Of a stretch of DNA of 64,000 bases, positions 10,303 through 20,957 are shown piece after piece. The stretch is from Thamnaconus septentrionalis (lineage: Eukaryota > Chordata > Actinopteri > Tetraodontiformes > Monacanthidae). Both the position numbers and the translations under genes were made by a program. The stretch is taken from contig CM020513.1 in assembly GCA_009823395.1 (NCBI GenBank), positions 1,360,001 to 1,424,000 of the forward strand, written 5' to 3'. The notes beneath the pieces are model-generated. The model made no database searches and was not told where the DNA came from. It was given only the letters and a program-made list of their open reading frames with translations. How positions within the stretch are numbered: the stretch's first letter is position 1; every line of letters starts with the position of its first letter.

Positions 10303-11788
10303 CAGACCCTTTTCAAAAAATTAGAATATCATGGAAAAGTTCATTTATTTCCATAATGCCATTCAAAAAATCAAACTATTATAGATTCAGGGCCCACAAT
10401 TTAAGTGATTTCAAGTATTTATTTGTTTATTTTTACATAATTTGGGCTTCCAGCTCATAAAACCCACGAAAACAGGATTTCAAAAAATTAGAATACTGTG
10501 AAGAAATCAGCCCAGATTATGCATAGCATGATTTTTTTTAAACTGAGTGTCATCTACTAAACTCAAAGCACCTGCACAGGTTTCCCCAGGTGTCATTGAA
10601 TTGCTTCAGTTTGGTTGAATTGTCTCAGTTCGGTTCAACATGGGGAAGACTGCAGACTTGACATCATTGATACCCTCCATAGGATGGGTAAGCCACAAAA
10701 GTTTATAGCCAAGGAGGCTGGTTGTTCAGAGTGCTGTGTCCAAGCATATCAATGGAAAGTCTAGTGGAAGGGCAAAATGTGGCAGGAGAAGGTGCACCAC
10801 CAAAAGAGATGACCGTGAGCTTCAGCAGATTATCAAACAGAGAAGATTCAAGAATCTGGCAGAGATACAGAAAGAGTGGGATGAGGCGGGAGTCACAGCT
10901 TCAAAAATCACCACATTCAGACGTGTCCGGGAGATGGGCTACGAAAGTCGGGTTCCCCGGGTCAAGCCACTTCTGAGCCTGAGCGAACGTAGGAAGCGTC
11001 TCAACTGGCCAGTGGTCCAAGGTTGAACGTAAAGTGTGCCTTTCATTCGGGAATCAAGGTCCAAGGGTTTGGAGGAAGACGGGTGAGGAACAGAACCCAA
11101 GCTGCTTGAGGTCCAGCGTGAAATATCCACAGTCAGTCATGATTTGGGGTGCAATGTCCGGTACAGGTGTTGGTAAACTCTGCTTCCTTAAATCCAAGGT
11201 CACAGCAACAGCCCATACCTCCAGAAGCACCAAAACCTGGTTTGATGCCCATGCCATCACAGTGCTTGACTGGCCAGCCAACTTGCCGGACCTCAGCCCC
11301 ATTGAGAATTTATGGGGTATTTTCAAGAGGAAAATGAGGGACACTAGACCCAAAAACAAAGAAGAGCTGACAGCAACCATCAAGGAAATCTGGGCTTCCA
11401 TAACCCCTGGGCAATGCCACAGGCTGATTGCCTCTATGCCACGGCACATCGAGGCAGTTATTAAGGCAAAAGGATTTCCAACCAAGTATTAAAGATTGAC
11501 ATATTGTTTTGAAAGTACAATATTTTGATTGATTTGATGTGATCTTAATTTTCTTTTTTCTGAGAAGTAAATGGTGATTTCTTCACAGTATTCTAATTTT
11601 TTGAAATCCTGTTTTCGTGAGTTTTATGAGCTGGAAGCCCGAATTATGTGAAAATAAACAAATACATAATTGAAATCACTTAAATTGTGGGCCCTGAATC
11701 TATAATCTATGAAAGTTTGAATTTTTGAATGGAATTATGGAAATAAATGAACTTTTCCAAGATATTCTAATTTTTTGAAAAGGGTCTG
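10303..11788 (+). mobile_element. Tc1/mariner transposon with long IR/DR-type terminal repeats
   Basis: The element starts CAGACCCTTTTCAAAAAATT at 10,303 after a TA and ends with the complement at 11,788 before a TA, the exact Tc1 target duplication. The terminal repeats are about 200 bp each (to about 10,508 and from about 11,572) and contain a second internal AAAAAATTAGAATA, giving the IR/DR layout of the fish Tc1 group. The total length of 1,486 bp is close to a full Tc1 element, but the transposase is broken. Confidence 0.95.
10640..11492 (+). pseudogene. Tc1 transposase pseudogene
   Basis: The frame opens at ATG 10,640 inside the Tc1 element. A paired-like helix-turn-helix region follows: ELQQIIKQRRFKNLAEIQKE (about 10,818-10,880) and TFRRVREMGYESRVPRVKPL (about 10,915-10,975). 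After a frame change near 11,025 come FGNQGPRVWRKTGEEQNPSC, QSVMIWGAMSG and, near the end, VLDWPANLPDLSPIENLWGI, which carries the final catalytic Glu of the DD34E triad. The segments that should hold the first and second Asp are missing: one at the frame break near 11,030 and one between FLKSKV and AHTSRSTKTW near 11,205. Even with frames joined, the enzyme would be inactive. Confidence 0.9.
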
Positions 11789-11844
11789 TATGTACATATG
11801 ATATTATATGAATGATATTTGTAATGCATCTAGGTTATGAAGAT

Positions 11845-12060
11845 TTGCCCTTTTTGCAGACGATACTAATATCCTGGTCCCTGGGAAAAATTTGCAGCAA
11901 CTTCTGTCAACAACTACATTAGAAATTAGTAAATTAAAAAGATGATTTGATAAGTTAAGTTATCTTTAAATAAAACTAAGTTATGATATTTGGAAACTAT
12001 AAAAAAGTGATTATATTTAGGTATAAATAGAAGGGGTAAATTTATACCTTTATATCATAC
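11845..12060 (+). pseudogene. LINE reverse-transcriptase fragment
   Basis: A short plus-strand frame reads FADDTNILVPGKNLQQLLST, the catalytic F/YADD motif of a non-LTR reverse transcriptase, followed by stops. It may belong to the same LINE as the endonuclease piece at 7793-8100, since both point the same way and the Tc1 and V-SINE lie between them. The fragment is too short for a clade call. Confidence 0.5.
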
Positions 12061-12274
12061 CATCCATCATATCAAACCATACCATCATATACCCTCACAC
12101 CTCACATACCCTCATATTGAACCTGATATCACACATGTTCAAACTAGAGGTCTTCACTGGTCCAATTTGAAGGACCCGGAACCGAATGGCTCTGAGAAAT
12201 TTGTTCCCGGACCCAGCTGGCTCCAAGCTATTATTATAGATCCGAGTTCCAAACCAAAATGGTCCGGTGAACAT

Positions 12275-12308
12275 TGTTGCGGCAACTCCGGCATTTAGCT
12301 CCTGAGGC
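12275..12308. repeat. Minisatellite-bearing end of inverted-arm repeat copy B
   Basis: The bases read GCGGCAACTCCGGCATTTAG and then CTCCTGAGGC, matching the 25-bp unit at 7400-7552. The copy is interrupted by the hAT at 12,309 and resumes at 14,777. Confidence 0.7.
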
Positions 12309-12618
12309 TAGTGATGTTCCCTCTTACACGGGGCTTTGAACCACGTCCCAAAACTCAGCAGGGTTTTTTTCTGAAGCACTGCTCCGGAGCTTGCTTCAAA
12401 TCACGTGACTGAGGCCGTTTGAAACACTTCAGTGCTTCATTCGGACTGAATCAGCTGACTGGTTTGGTTCAATGGACGGGGCTTTGAAAGACTGGCGGGT
12501 CTCAGTTGAGTTTTAAATGGATGAAACAGCGCGATGCGTTGCCTATCTGGTCAATACCTTTTGGATTGATTTGATTAGCGTTCATATTGCTTTCGGTTTG
12601 CTTTCTTATTGCTCTGCA

Positions 12619-12681
12619 ATGGAACCAACCAGGAAGAGATCTCAAGTCTGGGAGCATTTTGAAATCGTGCCGCCGAACAAG
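12619..12681 (+). pseudogene. First exon of a BED-finger hAT transposase
   Basis: From ATG 12,619 the frame encodes MEPTRKRSQVWEHFEIVPPN K and then meets a donor-like GTAATT at 12,682. The motif R-K-R-S-x-V-W-E-H-F is the beginning of a BED zinc finger, as in ZBED-type hAT transposases. The cysteine and histidine ligands would be encoded by the next exon, which is not recognisable. It lies inside the hAT at 12,309-14,776 in the expected orientation. Confidence 0.5.
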
Positions 12682-12733
12682 GTAATTTGTTACAAGCGTA
12701 TTACTCAACTTATTCATACAGTAACAAATAAAC

Positions 12734-12735
<2 letters not shown>

Positions 12736-12772
<37 letters not shown>
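12736..12772. repeat. (CA)n microsatellite
   Basis: A pure CA dinucleotide run inside the 12,309-14,776 hAT. Confidence 0.95.
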
Positions 12773-12774
<2 letters not shown>

Positions 12775-13054
12775 CTCTTGTGATCTCTTAATGATAAACT
12801 CATTGAAATTGAGACCAAAATGTGGCAACACGAAGGAGCAGTGTGGGGGTGGGGGTGAGAAGGTAATGTTGAAGCAATTACAGAATGTAAGGAGGGTTAT
12901 TGTTAAGGAGTAGGAATATGGAACGACAACGCCACCTCAAGTTGTTTTTGACTCGTCGCTGGCGTGGGGCGGTTGCGACCTCGGAGGCCGCACTAATTGG
13001 CAGCCTACTTCCAGTGACGTACTTAAACACACCCACTCCCACATTCAGGTACAT

Positions 13055-13070
13055 ACACCACCACATCCAT

Positions 13071-13101
<31 letters not shown>

Positions 13102-13420
13102 CAAGTATACACACATGTGAGTATGCACACACACACAAGTATACACACATGCAAGTATATACACACGCACACACAGGTATACACAAGCGCGGGTACACTG
13201 TTGCAAACTGTTGCAAAGCTTATTGCCTTATTTATCCATGAGTATATCATTATTATTATTATTATTATTATCAATATTGTTGTGTCACTATTAACGTTGT
13301 TATTATTATCATCGCTATTATTATTATTATTATTATTGTCATTATATATACTCGCATGTATGTTTATATATGGGTATATATGCATCTGTTTGTATATGAA
13401 CATGTGTATATGTGTGGGTA
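13055..13420. repeat. Compound microsatellite cluster (CA)n, (TTA)n, (TATG)n
   Basis: A CA run near 13,070-13,095 is followed by variant CACA/GTAT blocks, TTA trinucleotide runs at about 13,247-13,270 and 13,316-13,337, and TATATG-rich sequence to 13,435. The open frames here are low-complexity artefacts. Confidence 0.9.
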
Positions 13421-14776
13421 TGTGCATGTATATCTCTTTAGATTAATCAGGTTATCATTTGAATAAGCCCAGTATCTGACAATTAGCTATGCAAATATAC
13501 GATCTGTTATGTTCTCTTTTAACACAATAGTTGTGTTTTGTTTTAACTGCTTAACGCTTGCCTGAGTGTCTCAAGGTATTATATTAATTTTGTTCTCTTT
13601 TCTTTTGGACAGGAGTTGGCGTAGCATGTGGCAGACTGCGTCGGTGGTGGTTCCCCTTCACTTTGGTTTATTTTGCACAGCACGAGGTCAATTTTGGTTT
13701 GTAGTGATTTCTTTAGCTTTGTTTATTCCCCCATTTTTTTGAGTTTTCTTTGGTTTGTTTAGCCTGTCCGTTCGGCTAAGTCCAGCCCTGGTCCCCTTAA
13801 TTTCTTATGTTTAACAGTCTTTTTGGTATACTTATTTTCTTGACACTCAGGCATCGAAACCTGGTCTTATTGTTCTTTAAAAAAAAAAAAGGGTTTTCCA
13901 TGTTTAAAAAAGAGTTAACTATTTTAAAATTGTTCTCAAATAAAGCTGTTTTTTGGAAGTCCATCTCGTCCTCTTACATTCCAGAGTGTAACGAACCTGT
14001 GTAGCCCGAGGAATTTTATTGTAGTTCATTTCCTGGGGTGCAACTCCCCAGGTGGCGTTGTCAAGCAACCCTCCCCCATTTTCCTTTACACCCACTATAA
14101 GAATTGTCTCCACCTCCGCCAGACCCCCCCCCCCTCGCCACACATACACATCTGTACATAGTGTGTGTGTGTGTGTGTGCATACATATCATGAATCAATT
14201 TCCTCTTTTTATCTGCATATTCATATATACTTTACCTCTACTACTATTATTTCTAACCCTAACCTTTTCATCAATGACTTTGGCAATGGTTTATTTATTT
14301 ATTATTCATTATTTATTTAATGTTGGCCTGAGGAACAAATTTCGTTCAAGATGAACAATATAACAAGGTGAACCTTGATATATTGGTCAGGCAGAGCAAG
14401 AAGGAAAAGCAACACATGAAATGAAGTTCACTTCAGTTTTATTTAGAAATAGATACTTTATTAATCCCCCAGAGGGGGAGATGTGTGTTCAGTTGCCAAC
14501 ATACATACAAGGTCATACAAAAACACAGAGTCATAAAACACAGAGTAAAAGTTATCAACGATGGTAATAATACTAACAAAAGTGCACAAATACAGCAGAT
14601 CTCAAAGTGCATACTTGCTCGGGTCATCAACCTTTTGCATGGCTGCAGTACAACCAATGCGCCAGCAGATGACCCCCACGTTCTTAATGAATGAGGCTTG
14701 GAGTAATGAACCAATTTTCAACACAGTAGTCCAAAAGGGTTTTATAGCCTCATGAAGCCTCGTTTGGACATCACTA

Positions 14777-15045
14777 CCTGCGGCAACTCCGGCAGCAACC
14801 TGCTTAGTGCACGCCATCCAGCAACTTCTGGCAGCGACTGATTGAACTCATTTAAAACACCTGAAGCAGACGCGCTTCGTCACATGATCCCGCCCGGCAG
14901 ACGTTGTGACGTCCGTAGATGACGTGGTCACGTGATCAATAACAATAATGATGATAATAATAATAATAATAACAATAATAATAATCATAATAATAATCAT
15001 AATAAAGTAAATTTAAGAAGATAATAGTTCAACCTGGGTTACAAT
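14777..15045. repeat. Inverted-arm repeat, copy B
   Basis: This arm is nearly the same as 7545-7792 in the same orientation: CCTGCGGCAACTCC, then a GCTTAGTGCACGCCATCCAG segment, a CACGTGATCAATAACAATAA segment, ATA/ATT trinucleotides, and an end GGGTTACAAT at 15,045. It is followed by ATCAT and a LINE fragment that points leftwards. Confidence 0.7.
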
Positions 15046-15663
15046 ATCATCTGTCATTCTGTGCTTATTTGGGTTCAGGAGGTCGATGATAAAGACTCCA
15101 CAGATAGACATGGTTTTTGGTTTATTTTTGTAAGAAGATTTCCAACCCAGTCGTTGTATCTCTTAGAGCCGGGAGTTCTATATATGCAACTTATAACTAT
15201 ATTCTTGTTTTTTTCCATTAATAGTCCAATTGTAACACATTCTTAAACATTGTCAACCACTGTTGTCATTTTCTCTACTACCTCATGAATAAGATTCTTG
15301 GCTATAAACAAGGCCACATCACCACCATTCTTGTTTTCTCTGTTTTTACATTCCATTTCATAATCTTTGAGTTCAAAGACCATACCACTTTCAATGTGCA
15401 TTCATGTTTCTGAAATTGCAATAATATTAAATGACTGTAGAAATTGACTGAGGTAGTGATTGATGTTGTGGAAGTTTGCATACAGACTTTTGGCATTGAA
15501 GTGGATTAGTGAAAGTTTGAGATTAGTCTTGATGGTATTATTAAATTGGTCATTGGTAAAGTAGAGGCAATTATTATTTATGTTGTGGATCAAGTTGTTT
15601 TCTGGATATATGTCATTTTCAACATCATGTGAACGATAGTTACTGTGGTGAAAAGTCTGTAGC
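15046..15663 (-). pseudogene. LINE fragment: endonuclease N-terminal part, 5' half of a split element
   Basis: The minus strand encodes LSLIHFNAKSLYANFHNI followed by LSQFLQSFNIIAISET (about 15,530-15,405), the start of an AP-type endonuclease. Further along, after frame changes, come a GGDVALFIA-like region and a final segment LLNPNKHRMTDD that stops at 15,046 against the inverted arm. The next residues expected in such proteins (INTLY...YPKITRP) are found at 7793 on the other strand. Several frameshifts show it is inactive. Confidence 0.6.
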
Positions 15664-15670
15664 TCTAGAT

Positions 15671-16210
15671 CAGGGGTCACCAACCTTTTTGAGACCGAGA
15701 GCTACTTCCTGGGTACTCATCAATGTGAAGGGCTACCAATTTGATACACACCTGTGAAATAGCTCAATTTGCTCAATTTACCTTTAACTATATGGTATTA
15801 TTAATAATTAATATATATATAATAGCATTGTCTTTCAGCACCATCTGCACAGAGGGAAAGTGCAGCACCTTTTTTTTTATCTGTAAATGCACAGAGAAAA
15901 TGTTCATCTTGGCCTTAAATGCATTTAAAGCACTGATCATATCAGTAACAGTCTCACCTTTGCCTTGCAGCTCACAGTTCCAACTGTTCAGTTTCCCAGT
16001 AATGTCCATTCAAAATACAAGGTCAAGTGTCCAGTCAGTGTCAGAACAGGAACTGTGAAGGACAAAACATGCTTTCATGTCAGTCTCCAAAATACCAGAA
16101 AAGTCTCCAATAACACCAGAAAAAGTCACTATTCGCTTTTGACAAAAAACAGTTGGAAAGTCGCCAAATTTAGCGAGCAAGTCTCAAAGTTGGCAACACT
16201 GTAGCATGCC
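15671..16210 (-). mobile_element. Relic of a hAT of the GTF2IRD2/SPIN-like type (CAGGGGTCACCAACC end)
   Basis: The left end reads CAGGGGTCACCAACCTTTTT at 15,671. The same terminus in complement closes the large composite hAT at 44,172, so both belong to one family. Inside, the minus strand encodes MDITGKLNSWNCELQGKGET followed by DMISALNAFKAKMNIFSVHL (about 16,009-15,880), resembling the late part of transposases related to GTF2IRD2 and EPM2AIP1. No right terminus was found; sequence similarity fades beyond about 16,200. Confidence 0.65.
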
Positions 16211-16560
16211 TTGGATTCATATGGTGCATCAGTAACGTAAAATGCAACTTACATCACCAACGTAAAGCGTGTAATATCGCATTTTGCAACACTGCGATAT
16301 AAACGTGAGAGCTTCATATTAAACAATACACATCATTGATTCTTCGATAACCTCCCCATCTGAAAATTCCTTCTTTTTCTTACTCAAGAATTGTGTAGCT
16401 CTAAATGAGGCTTTGGTTGCCTTTTGGGAGATTTTCACCGGTCTTGTGAAAAAAGATTGCTGTTTGTGCAAAGCTGCCTTTAACTAGCAGACTTTTTCTG
16501 TTCGTAGTGCGCTGCCCTGTGGGTAGTTAGCAAGGTAGTTTGTGTGGCACATTGTGAAAA

Positions 16561-16700
16561 TCAATGAGCCCTCTCCAGCTTGATGTCTTGGTGTAGCTGC
16601 AGCTTTTCAGTCAGGACTTTCCTCACCTTCAAAACCAGATGGCACTGATTATCTTCCATATACCACTCTGCCATCTTGCCCTGACTCATTGTGGCGGGTG
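16561..16700 (-). pseudogene. Possible LINE-1-type ORF1 fragment
   Basis: A minus-strand frame reads MSQGKMAEWYMEDNQCHLVL and ends LQLHQDIKLERAH. An I-x-L-E-R-A-H ending is known from the RNA-binding domain of LINE-1 ORF1 proteins. The piece is only about 45 residues and unsupported by neighbours. Confidence 0.3.
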
Positions 16701-17244
16701 TCCTATGGCCGGGGGGGCTTACTGCTCTGGACCTCTTCCCGACCGACTCCGTGGGGCTGCGCCGTGGCACGGCACAAACATATAGACACGCACAATAAAA
16801 CACTTGCACATCCAAGCACAGACTCGCACACCACATACACGCACATCTGTACACTCGTGTGCACGCACATATACACACAGGTCATTGTCTTACTTATTTA
16901 TGGTTATCTTTTTTTGTGTGTGTATTTATCTTATTCTTTTTCTTGATGAGTTAAATCTGTTCATTATTTAAATTAGTTAATATTGTATAGTTAACTATGC
17001 AAATTAATATCTCTTTGAACCCTCTCTCCCCCCTCTTGCCCCTCACTTACATCCCCTTTCTATTCTCTTTTTCACTCCATATCTCAGTTCGGTCATGGCC
17101 AGAATACCACTCATAGATAAAAATATAATAAAACCACTCAACAGGTAGTTTCTGAACCAACCCTTGGGATTCACACTCTTGAGTCACAAGCTCTACCTTT
17201 AGGAATAAATCTGTCAACCATCAAAAAGACATTCAGACACATTT
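16701..17244. other. Interval without a supported gene
   Basis: CA-rich simple sequence (16,775-16,880) followed by AT-rich DNA. No coding, terminal-repeat or RNA-gene signal was seen. Confidence 0.4.
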
Positions 17245-17330
17245 TTGCTTCACAATGTCAATGACGGAATATATGTACATATATATATATATCTCCAAAG
17301 ATATCTCCACAGTCATAGCCAGCACCAAGC

Positions 17331-17599
17331 ATGTCCTTTGGCAGAAGAGCAGCCTCAGTCAAAGCCCAGAGCAGCAGCCAGTTTTTTCACCTCTGCGTCG
17401 GACTGGGAGCTGCAAGTACTGCAAGTACTATCATTTCCCTTTTCAATGTAGATGCTCCTTATACAGCTGACAGTCCCCTGGGAGGTCCAAGTGCCAGGAG
17501 CTGGTGGAACAGTGCCAGGGGAGAGTCTAGAAGGCTCGTTGTGAGCCTATTGAAATGGGATGTGAGGCTTTGCAGGCCAACACTGTTCAAGGTCTACAC
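17331..17599 (+). pseudogene. Left part of an open frame split by the composite hAT
   Basis: The plus-strand frame from 17,331 reads MSFGRRAASVKAQSSSQFFH and later SWWNSARGESRRLVVSLLKW, and enters the hAT after PTLFKVYT. Removing the hAT and one copy of the 8-bp duplication continues the sequence into 44,181 (LLSITGAKRKATKSTIEAAA). I suspect a LINE-type polyprotein tail because of the ERAS-LWIRR-like stretch downstream, but I cannot name a family. It could also be a non-coding repeat with a fortuitous frame. Confidence 0.3.
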
Positions 17600-17964
17600 C
17601 AGGGGTCACCAACGCAGTGCGCATGGTCGCCCGCGAGGACCACTTAAGGCGCCCGCAAGGCATGCTCTAAAAATAGCACTGGTCACAATGGAAATCAATT
17701 TAAAAAAACTGCATTCATTTTTGAATTAATGCTTACATTATCGCATTTTAGAATGCCTTTATATATATCGATATAATATTTTAAAAAAAAAATCAAAACA
17801 AAAATATTTGGTATATAACGAACTCACCTCTTTTGAGGGCACTAATACCTTTGACGGTGACGGTGTCAAAGGTATTAGTGCGCGGTCAGCACGCCTTTTT
17901 CCAGACACGGTGCAGTTAAGCGGTGATGAGGAGTTAGCTTGCTTGTGCTTTAGCCCTAAACGTC

Positions 17965-18668
17965 ATGACAGAAAAGCGAAAAAGGACATACTGTTTTCAC
18001 AGTGAGTGGGAGGAAGAGTTCTTTTTTACGTCATTTAAAGAAAAATGTTTGTGTCTTATTTGCGGGACGACTGTTGCATTATCAAAGTGGCACAATGTCG
18101 AGAGACACTTCAGAACATGTCATGAAATCTTCGCTGTGTACTACCCATCAGGCAGCGCATTAAGGACAGAAAAAGTCAGTGGGTTAAAGGCAGCTTTAGA
18201 AGCAAGAAGAAGAAGACTTTTTTCACGATGCCAGTGAAAAAAAAATATCAGAACGCAACCGAAGCTTCGTTTCGAGCGGCACATTTTTTGATATAGAACA
18301 AGAAAGCTTTTTCGGATGGGGAGGTTTTTAAAGAAGCTACGATGCTTGTCCCTAACACGATCTTCAAAGATGAGAAACATGGTCCCGATGTCATCGCTGC
18401 GATTTCTGAAGTCCAACTTGGAGCAAGTACGATGGCTAGACGAGTGTCATCTTTGTCAGAGAAATTAACAGAGCAACTAAACCGGGATCTCACTACATGC
18501 GGGTGGTTTAGCATCCAGTGTGACGAGTCGGTAGACAGCGCCAGCACAGCTCATCTGATGGTATTTATCCGAGACTCACTGAGAATCGAAGTCTCAAATT
18601 ATTCACCAGATTATAATACACTGGTGAGCAGAATGCAGTGCCAGGCCTCCCACCTACATAGTAAATAA
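17965..18668 (+). pseudogene. N-terminal part of a GTF2IRD2/SPIN-like hAT transposase
   Basis: The first frame (from ATG 17,965) encodes a basic start MTEKRKRTYCFHSEWEEEFF, then CLICGTTVALSKWHNVERHF with a Cys-x2-Cys and a following R-T-C-H, a zinc finger of the type that opens these transposases. A frame change near 18,235 and another near 18,340 lead to MLVPNTIFKDEKHGPDVIAA and later WFSIQCDESVDSASTAHLMV, where the first catalytic Asp lies in the C-D-E-S motif. The frame ends at 18,668 just before the nested hAT, and the rest of the catalytic domain was not found. It is a broken relic of an enzyme that would have excised the surrounding element. Confidence 0.75.
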
Positions 18669-19439
18669 GCAGACAAATCACAGAGACAATATTTTAATTG
18701 ATAAACTAGGGCTGGGCGATATGAGGGTTTTTTTTAAAATCACGATATGTTTTTCCATATTGATCAATCTCGATTCTTATCGATATTATCTCAATATGTA
18801 ATTTTTGCGGAATGTGTCTGTGAGAAACTAGAGATTCACTGAAACTTAATAAAGTTTAATAACACAACAAATAATATGCAGACAAAGGATTCACATTACA
18901 CTCTCTAATTGTAAGGATTGCTTTCCATTGGCCAAGAGAGCATCAGGGCCCACAACTGGCAAAAAAAGAACAAAGAAATCAAAGCAGCCTCCTTAGCTCT
19001 TACAGTCTTAAGCTTTCAAGCAAGTGCAATAAGTGACTAGTCACTTTTCACTATAGTTTGCATTTTTTGCTTTTGTAAACTACCTAAACACTTTTAATAA
19101 TCTCAATTTTTTGTTGGCATCACAAAACTAAACAAAATTAACATGTTGCCACACCCTCTGGCACATTGAAGTGCTAAACTATAAGGAAAAGTAAAACTAA
19201 ACCTCTACAGTAATACTGCACTGGTTTACCTTCCAGAGATTTCTGGGGGTACTGAAATGCAAAAATGAAATTATTTTAAACTGGTTAGGTAGATTGTGCA
19301 CATTATTTGCATTTGTAAACATGAGACATAAATATATACACACTTTTCCTCAATGAAACATAAAGTATACAAAATAACAGCTGTGACAACTATCACATCA
19401 AATTGCTTTGGCTGGACGTTGAACATCATCAAGTATGAG

Positions 19440-20193
19440 TTAACATGGATCTGTCTGTAAACATTTGCTGTGCAGAGCCCACTTGTCGTCAATAAAATGA
19501 ACTGTGAGACTTATATACAGCTCAGATGTTCGGCTGGACCAAAGATCGGTGGTGGTGGCGAAGTATTTTGCCTCCGTCAGATTCATTTGCAGTTTACGAC
19601 GGCATTTGTCATAAAGCTGTGGCAGCGCTGTTTGAGAGAAGTGTTTTCTGCCAGGGAGCACGTACCTGGGGTCTAACACTTTAATGAGCTTCTTGAAGCT
19701 GTCTTTAGCCAAACAATATGTGATAGCGTCTGTTATATTATTGCTGCCCTTTGATTTTTTTTTTTCATATGGGGCAATGGCTGAAAAACACGACTGTATA
19801 GTTTGTTGCTTTGGAACCGCGCCGCTTCCACTTGCGATGTTAACTCCAGGAGAAACACTAGCTGTGGTACCTGGCTGCATGTCCGGTGTCGCGCCAGTTT
19901 TAGCCCGCAAGAGTTACTGACTCTGTGTCGTGAATAGGTAGGGTACCGTCTCAGGTGACTGAAAAGATTGTTGTTATCAACCGCCGGCATATTTTACAGA
20001 CCGGCTTCATCTGCTCTTTGTCGTTTTTGCTGTACCCAAAATACTTCCACGCAACTGAGAACCTGTTACCGGGTGTTGGAGAGATGTCGCTTTGATGTTC
20101 GGAATTGTTTTTGGCTTCCTCGTCTTCAAATGAACTAATTTTTCCCTCTCCGTAGTCTGTACCAACTTCTCTTTGGGGGCGTCCCCATAGCAC
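19440..20193 (-). pseudogene. BED-finger hAT transposase, N-terminal half, frame-broken
   Basis: On the minus strand the protein starts near 20,193 with an acidic leader. It then has a BED finger: VAWKYFGYSKNDKEQMKPVC and KICRR, followed after a frame change by NNNLFSHLRRYPTYS (about 19,970-19,930). The dimerisation and early catalytic part follows: ITDAITYCLAKDSFKKLIKV and LDPRYVLPGRKHFSQTALPQ, and later AKYFATTTDLWSSRTSELYI, where the Asp of TTDLW is the first DDE residue. The end ALHSKCLQTD is soon followed by a stop. The style matches ZBED1-like Ac-type transposases. The C-terminal half is absent, so the copy is dead. Confidence 0.8.
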
Positions 20194-20957
20194 CGCCTCG
20201 CCTCGCCACGGTACGGTTGTAGAGCGGCCCGACTGGCCGCTACACGGTTGTAGGAGGTGCCGTTTTGGTACCTCAAGCGCTCAGAGTCCAAGCGAGACAA
20301 GGCGAGTTTAGTGGTGACGTAGCAATGAAGAGGGCATTGATTGGCTCATATTTTCTGACGAAAGGTGAGAGCGACTCTCCGCGAAAACCAAACCGCTATT
20401 TGTTTTTGGTAACGGATGTAGTGGGTTGTCTGCTTTTATTTTTAAGAAGATGGCAGAGCGTTTTTTAGCGTGGACAAATTCAGAAGTCCAGACCTTTTTA
20501 TCCATTGTCGCGGAAGACAAAATCCAGCGGGAACTGGATGGGGCCGTCCGAAATGTGAAGGTTTACACCGACATCTCCCGGCAAATGGAGTTGCACGGGT
20601 ACGCTAGGACACCAAAACAATGCCGAGAAAAATTGAAAAAGTTGAAAAGTGACAACAGAAAAATAAAAGATGCCAGTCTGGCCGCCCTGAGTCTTTCCTG
20701 TCTTTCCTCAATTCTTCGACTTTCGTCCCTTTTTTTTTGTTAAAAAGCAACCACAGACCGAGCAGCAAGTACAAAACCACCTCTACGTTGTCCATTGCTG
20801 CGCTGTTGTGTGTCGTGAAGAAATGACGTTGACGAAAACATTGTCCCGCTTTATCGCGTCGACTCCGCCCACGGTCTCGTGAACCGGGGACCAATTGGGA
20901 CACAATCGAACCGTGGCGAGGCGCGGCGAGGCGAGGCGGTGCTATGGGGACGCCCCC
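20175..20957 (+). mobile_element. PIF/Harbinger-type element carrying a Myb/SANT-like gene
   Basis: The left end GGGGGCGTCCCCATAGCACC and the right end GGTGCTATGGGGACGCCCCC are perfect inverted repeats, continuing into imperfect CGCCTCGCC sequence. A TTT trinucleotide lies on both sides, consistent with the 3-bp duplications of this superfamily. The 783-bp element interrupts the nested BED hAT upstream of its BED-finger region. It holds a Myb/SANT-like ORF but no transposase, so it is a partial element. Confidence 0.75.
20450..20743 (+). CDS. Harbinger-associated Myb/SANT-like DNA-binding protein, C-terminally truncated
   Basis: From ATG 20,450 the frame encodes MAERFLAWTNSEVQTFLSIV, then VKVYTDISRQMELHGYARTP and KQCREKLKKLKSDNRKIKD. 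The W-T-x2-E-V spacing, the I-S-R-Q-M-E helix and the K-Q-C-R-E-K-L-K-K-L recognition helix are those of the trihelix/Myb-SANT-like proteins that accompany PIF/Harbinger transposases and bind element ends in the nucleus. An in-frame ATG exists upstream at 20,426 but its codons look non-homologous. After about residue 72 the sequence becomes a hydrophobic tail that does not resemble the family, so the C-terminus is probably lost through a deletion. Confidence 0.65.
   Translation: MAERFLAWTNSEVQTFLSIVAEDKIQRELDGAVRNVKVYTDISRQMELHGYARTPKQCREKLKKLKSDNRKIKDASLAALSLSCLSSILRLSSLFFC

Larger units (their letters stand above)
12309..14776 (+). mobile_element. hAT transposon (TAGTGATG terminus, BED type) with 8-bp duplication
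   Basis: The left end reads TAGTGATGTTCC and the right end GGACATCACTA, inverted repeats of about 11 bp. Flanking 8-mers are CCTGAGGC (12,301-12,308) and CCTGCGGC (14,777-14,784), a target duplication with one substitution. The insertion cut the inverted-arm repeat copy B. The interior holds only the first BED-finger exon, several microsatellites and, at its right end (14,445-14,760), a stretch starting with AGATACTTTATTAATCCCCC in the style of common fish LINE 3' ends. It is therefore a decayed, filled-in copy. Confidence 0.8.

Noticed and set aside
13117..13446. 109-codon frame with IIIIIII/LLLLLL runs
   Set aside because: Produced by (TTA)n repeats inside the hAT; not a membrane protein.
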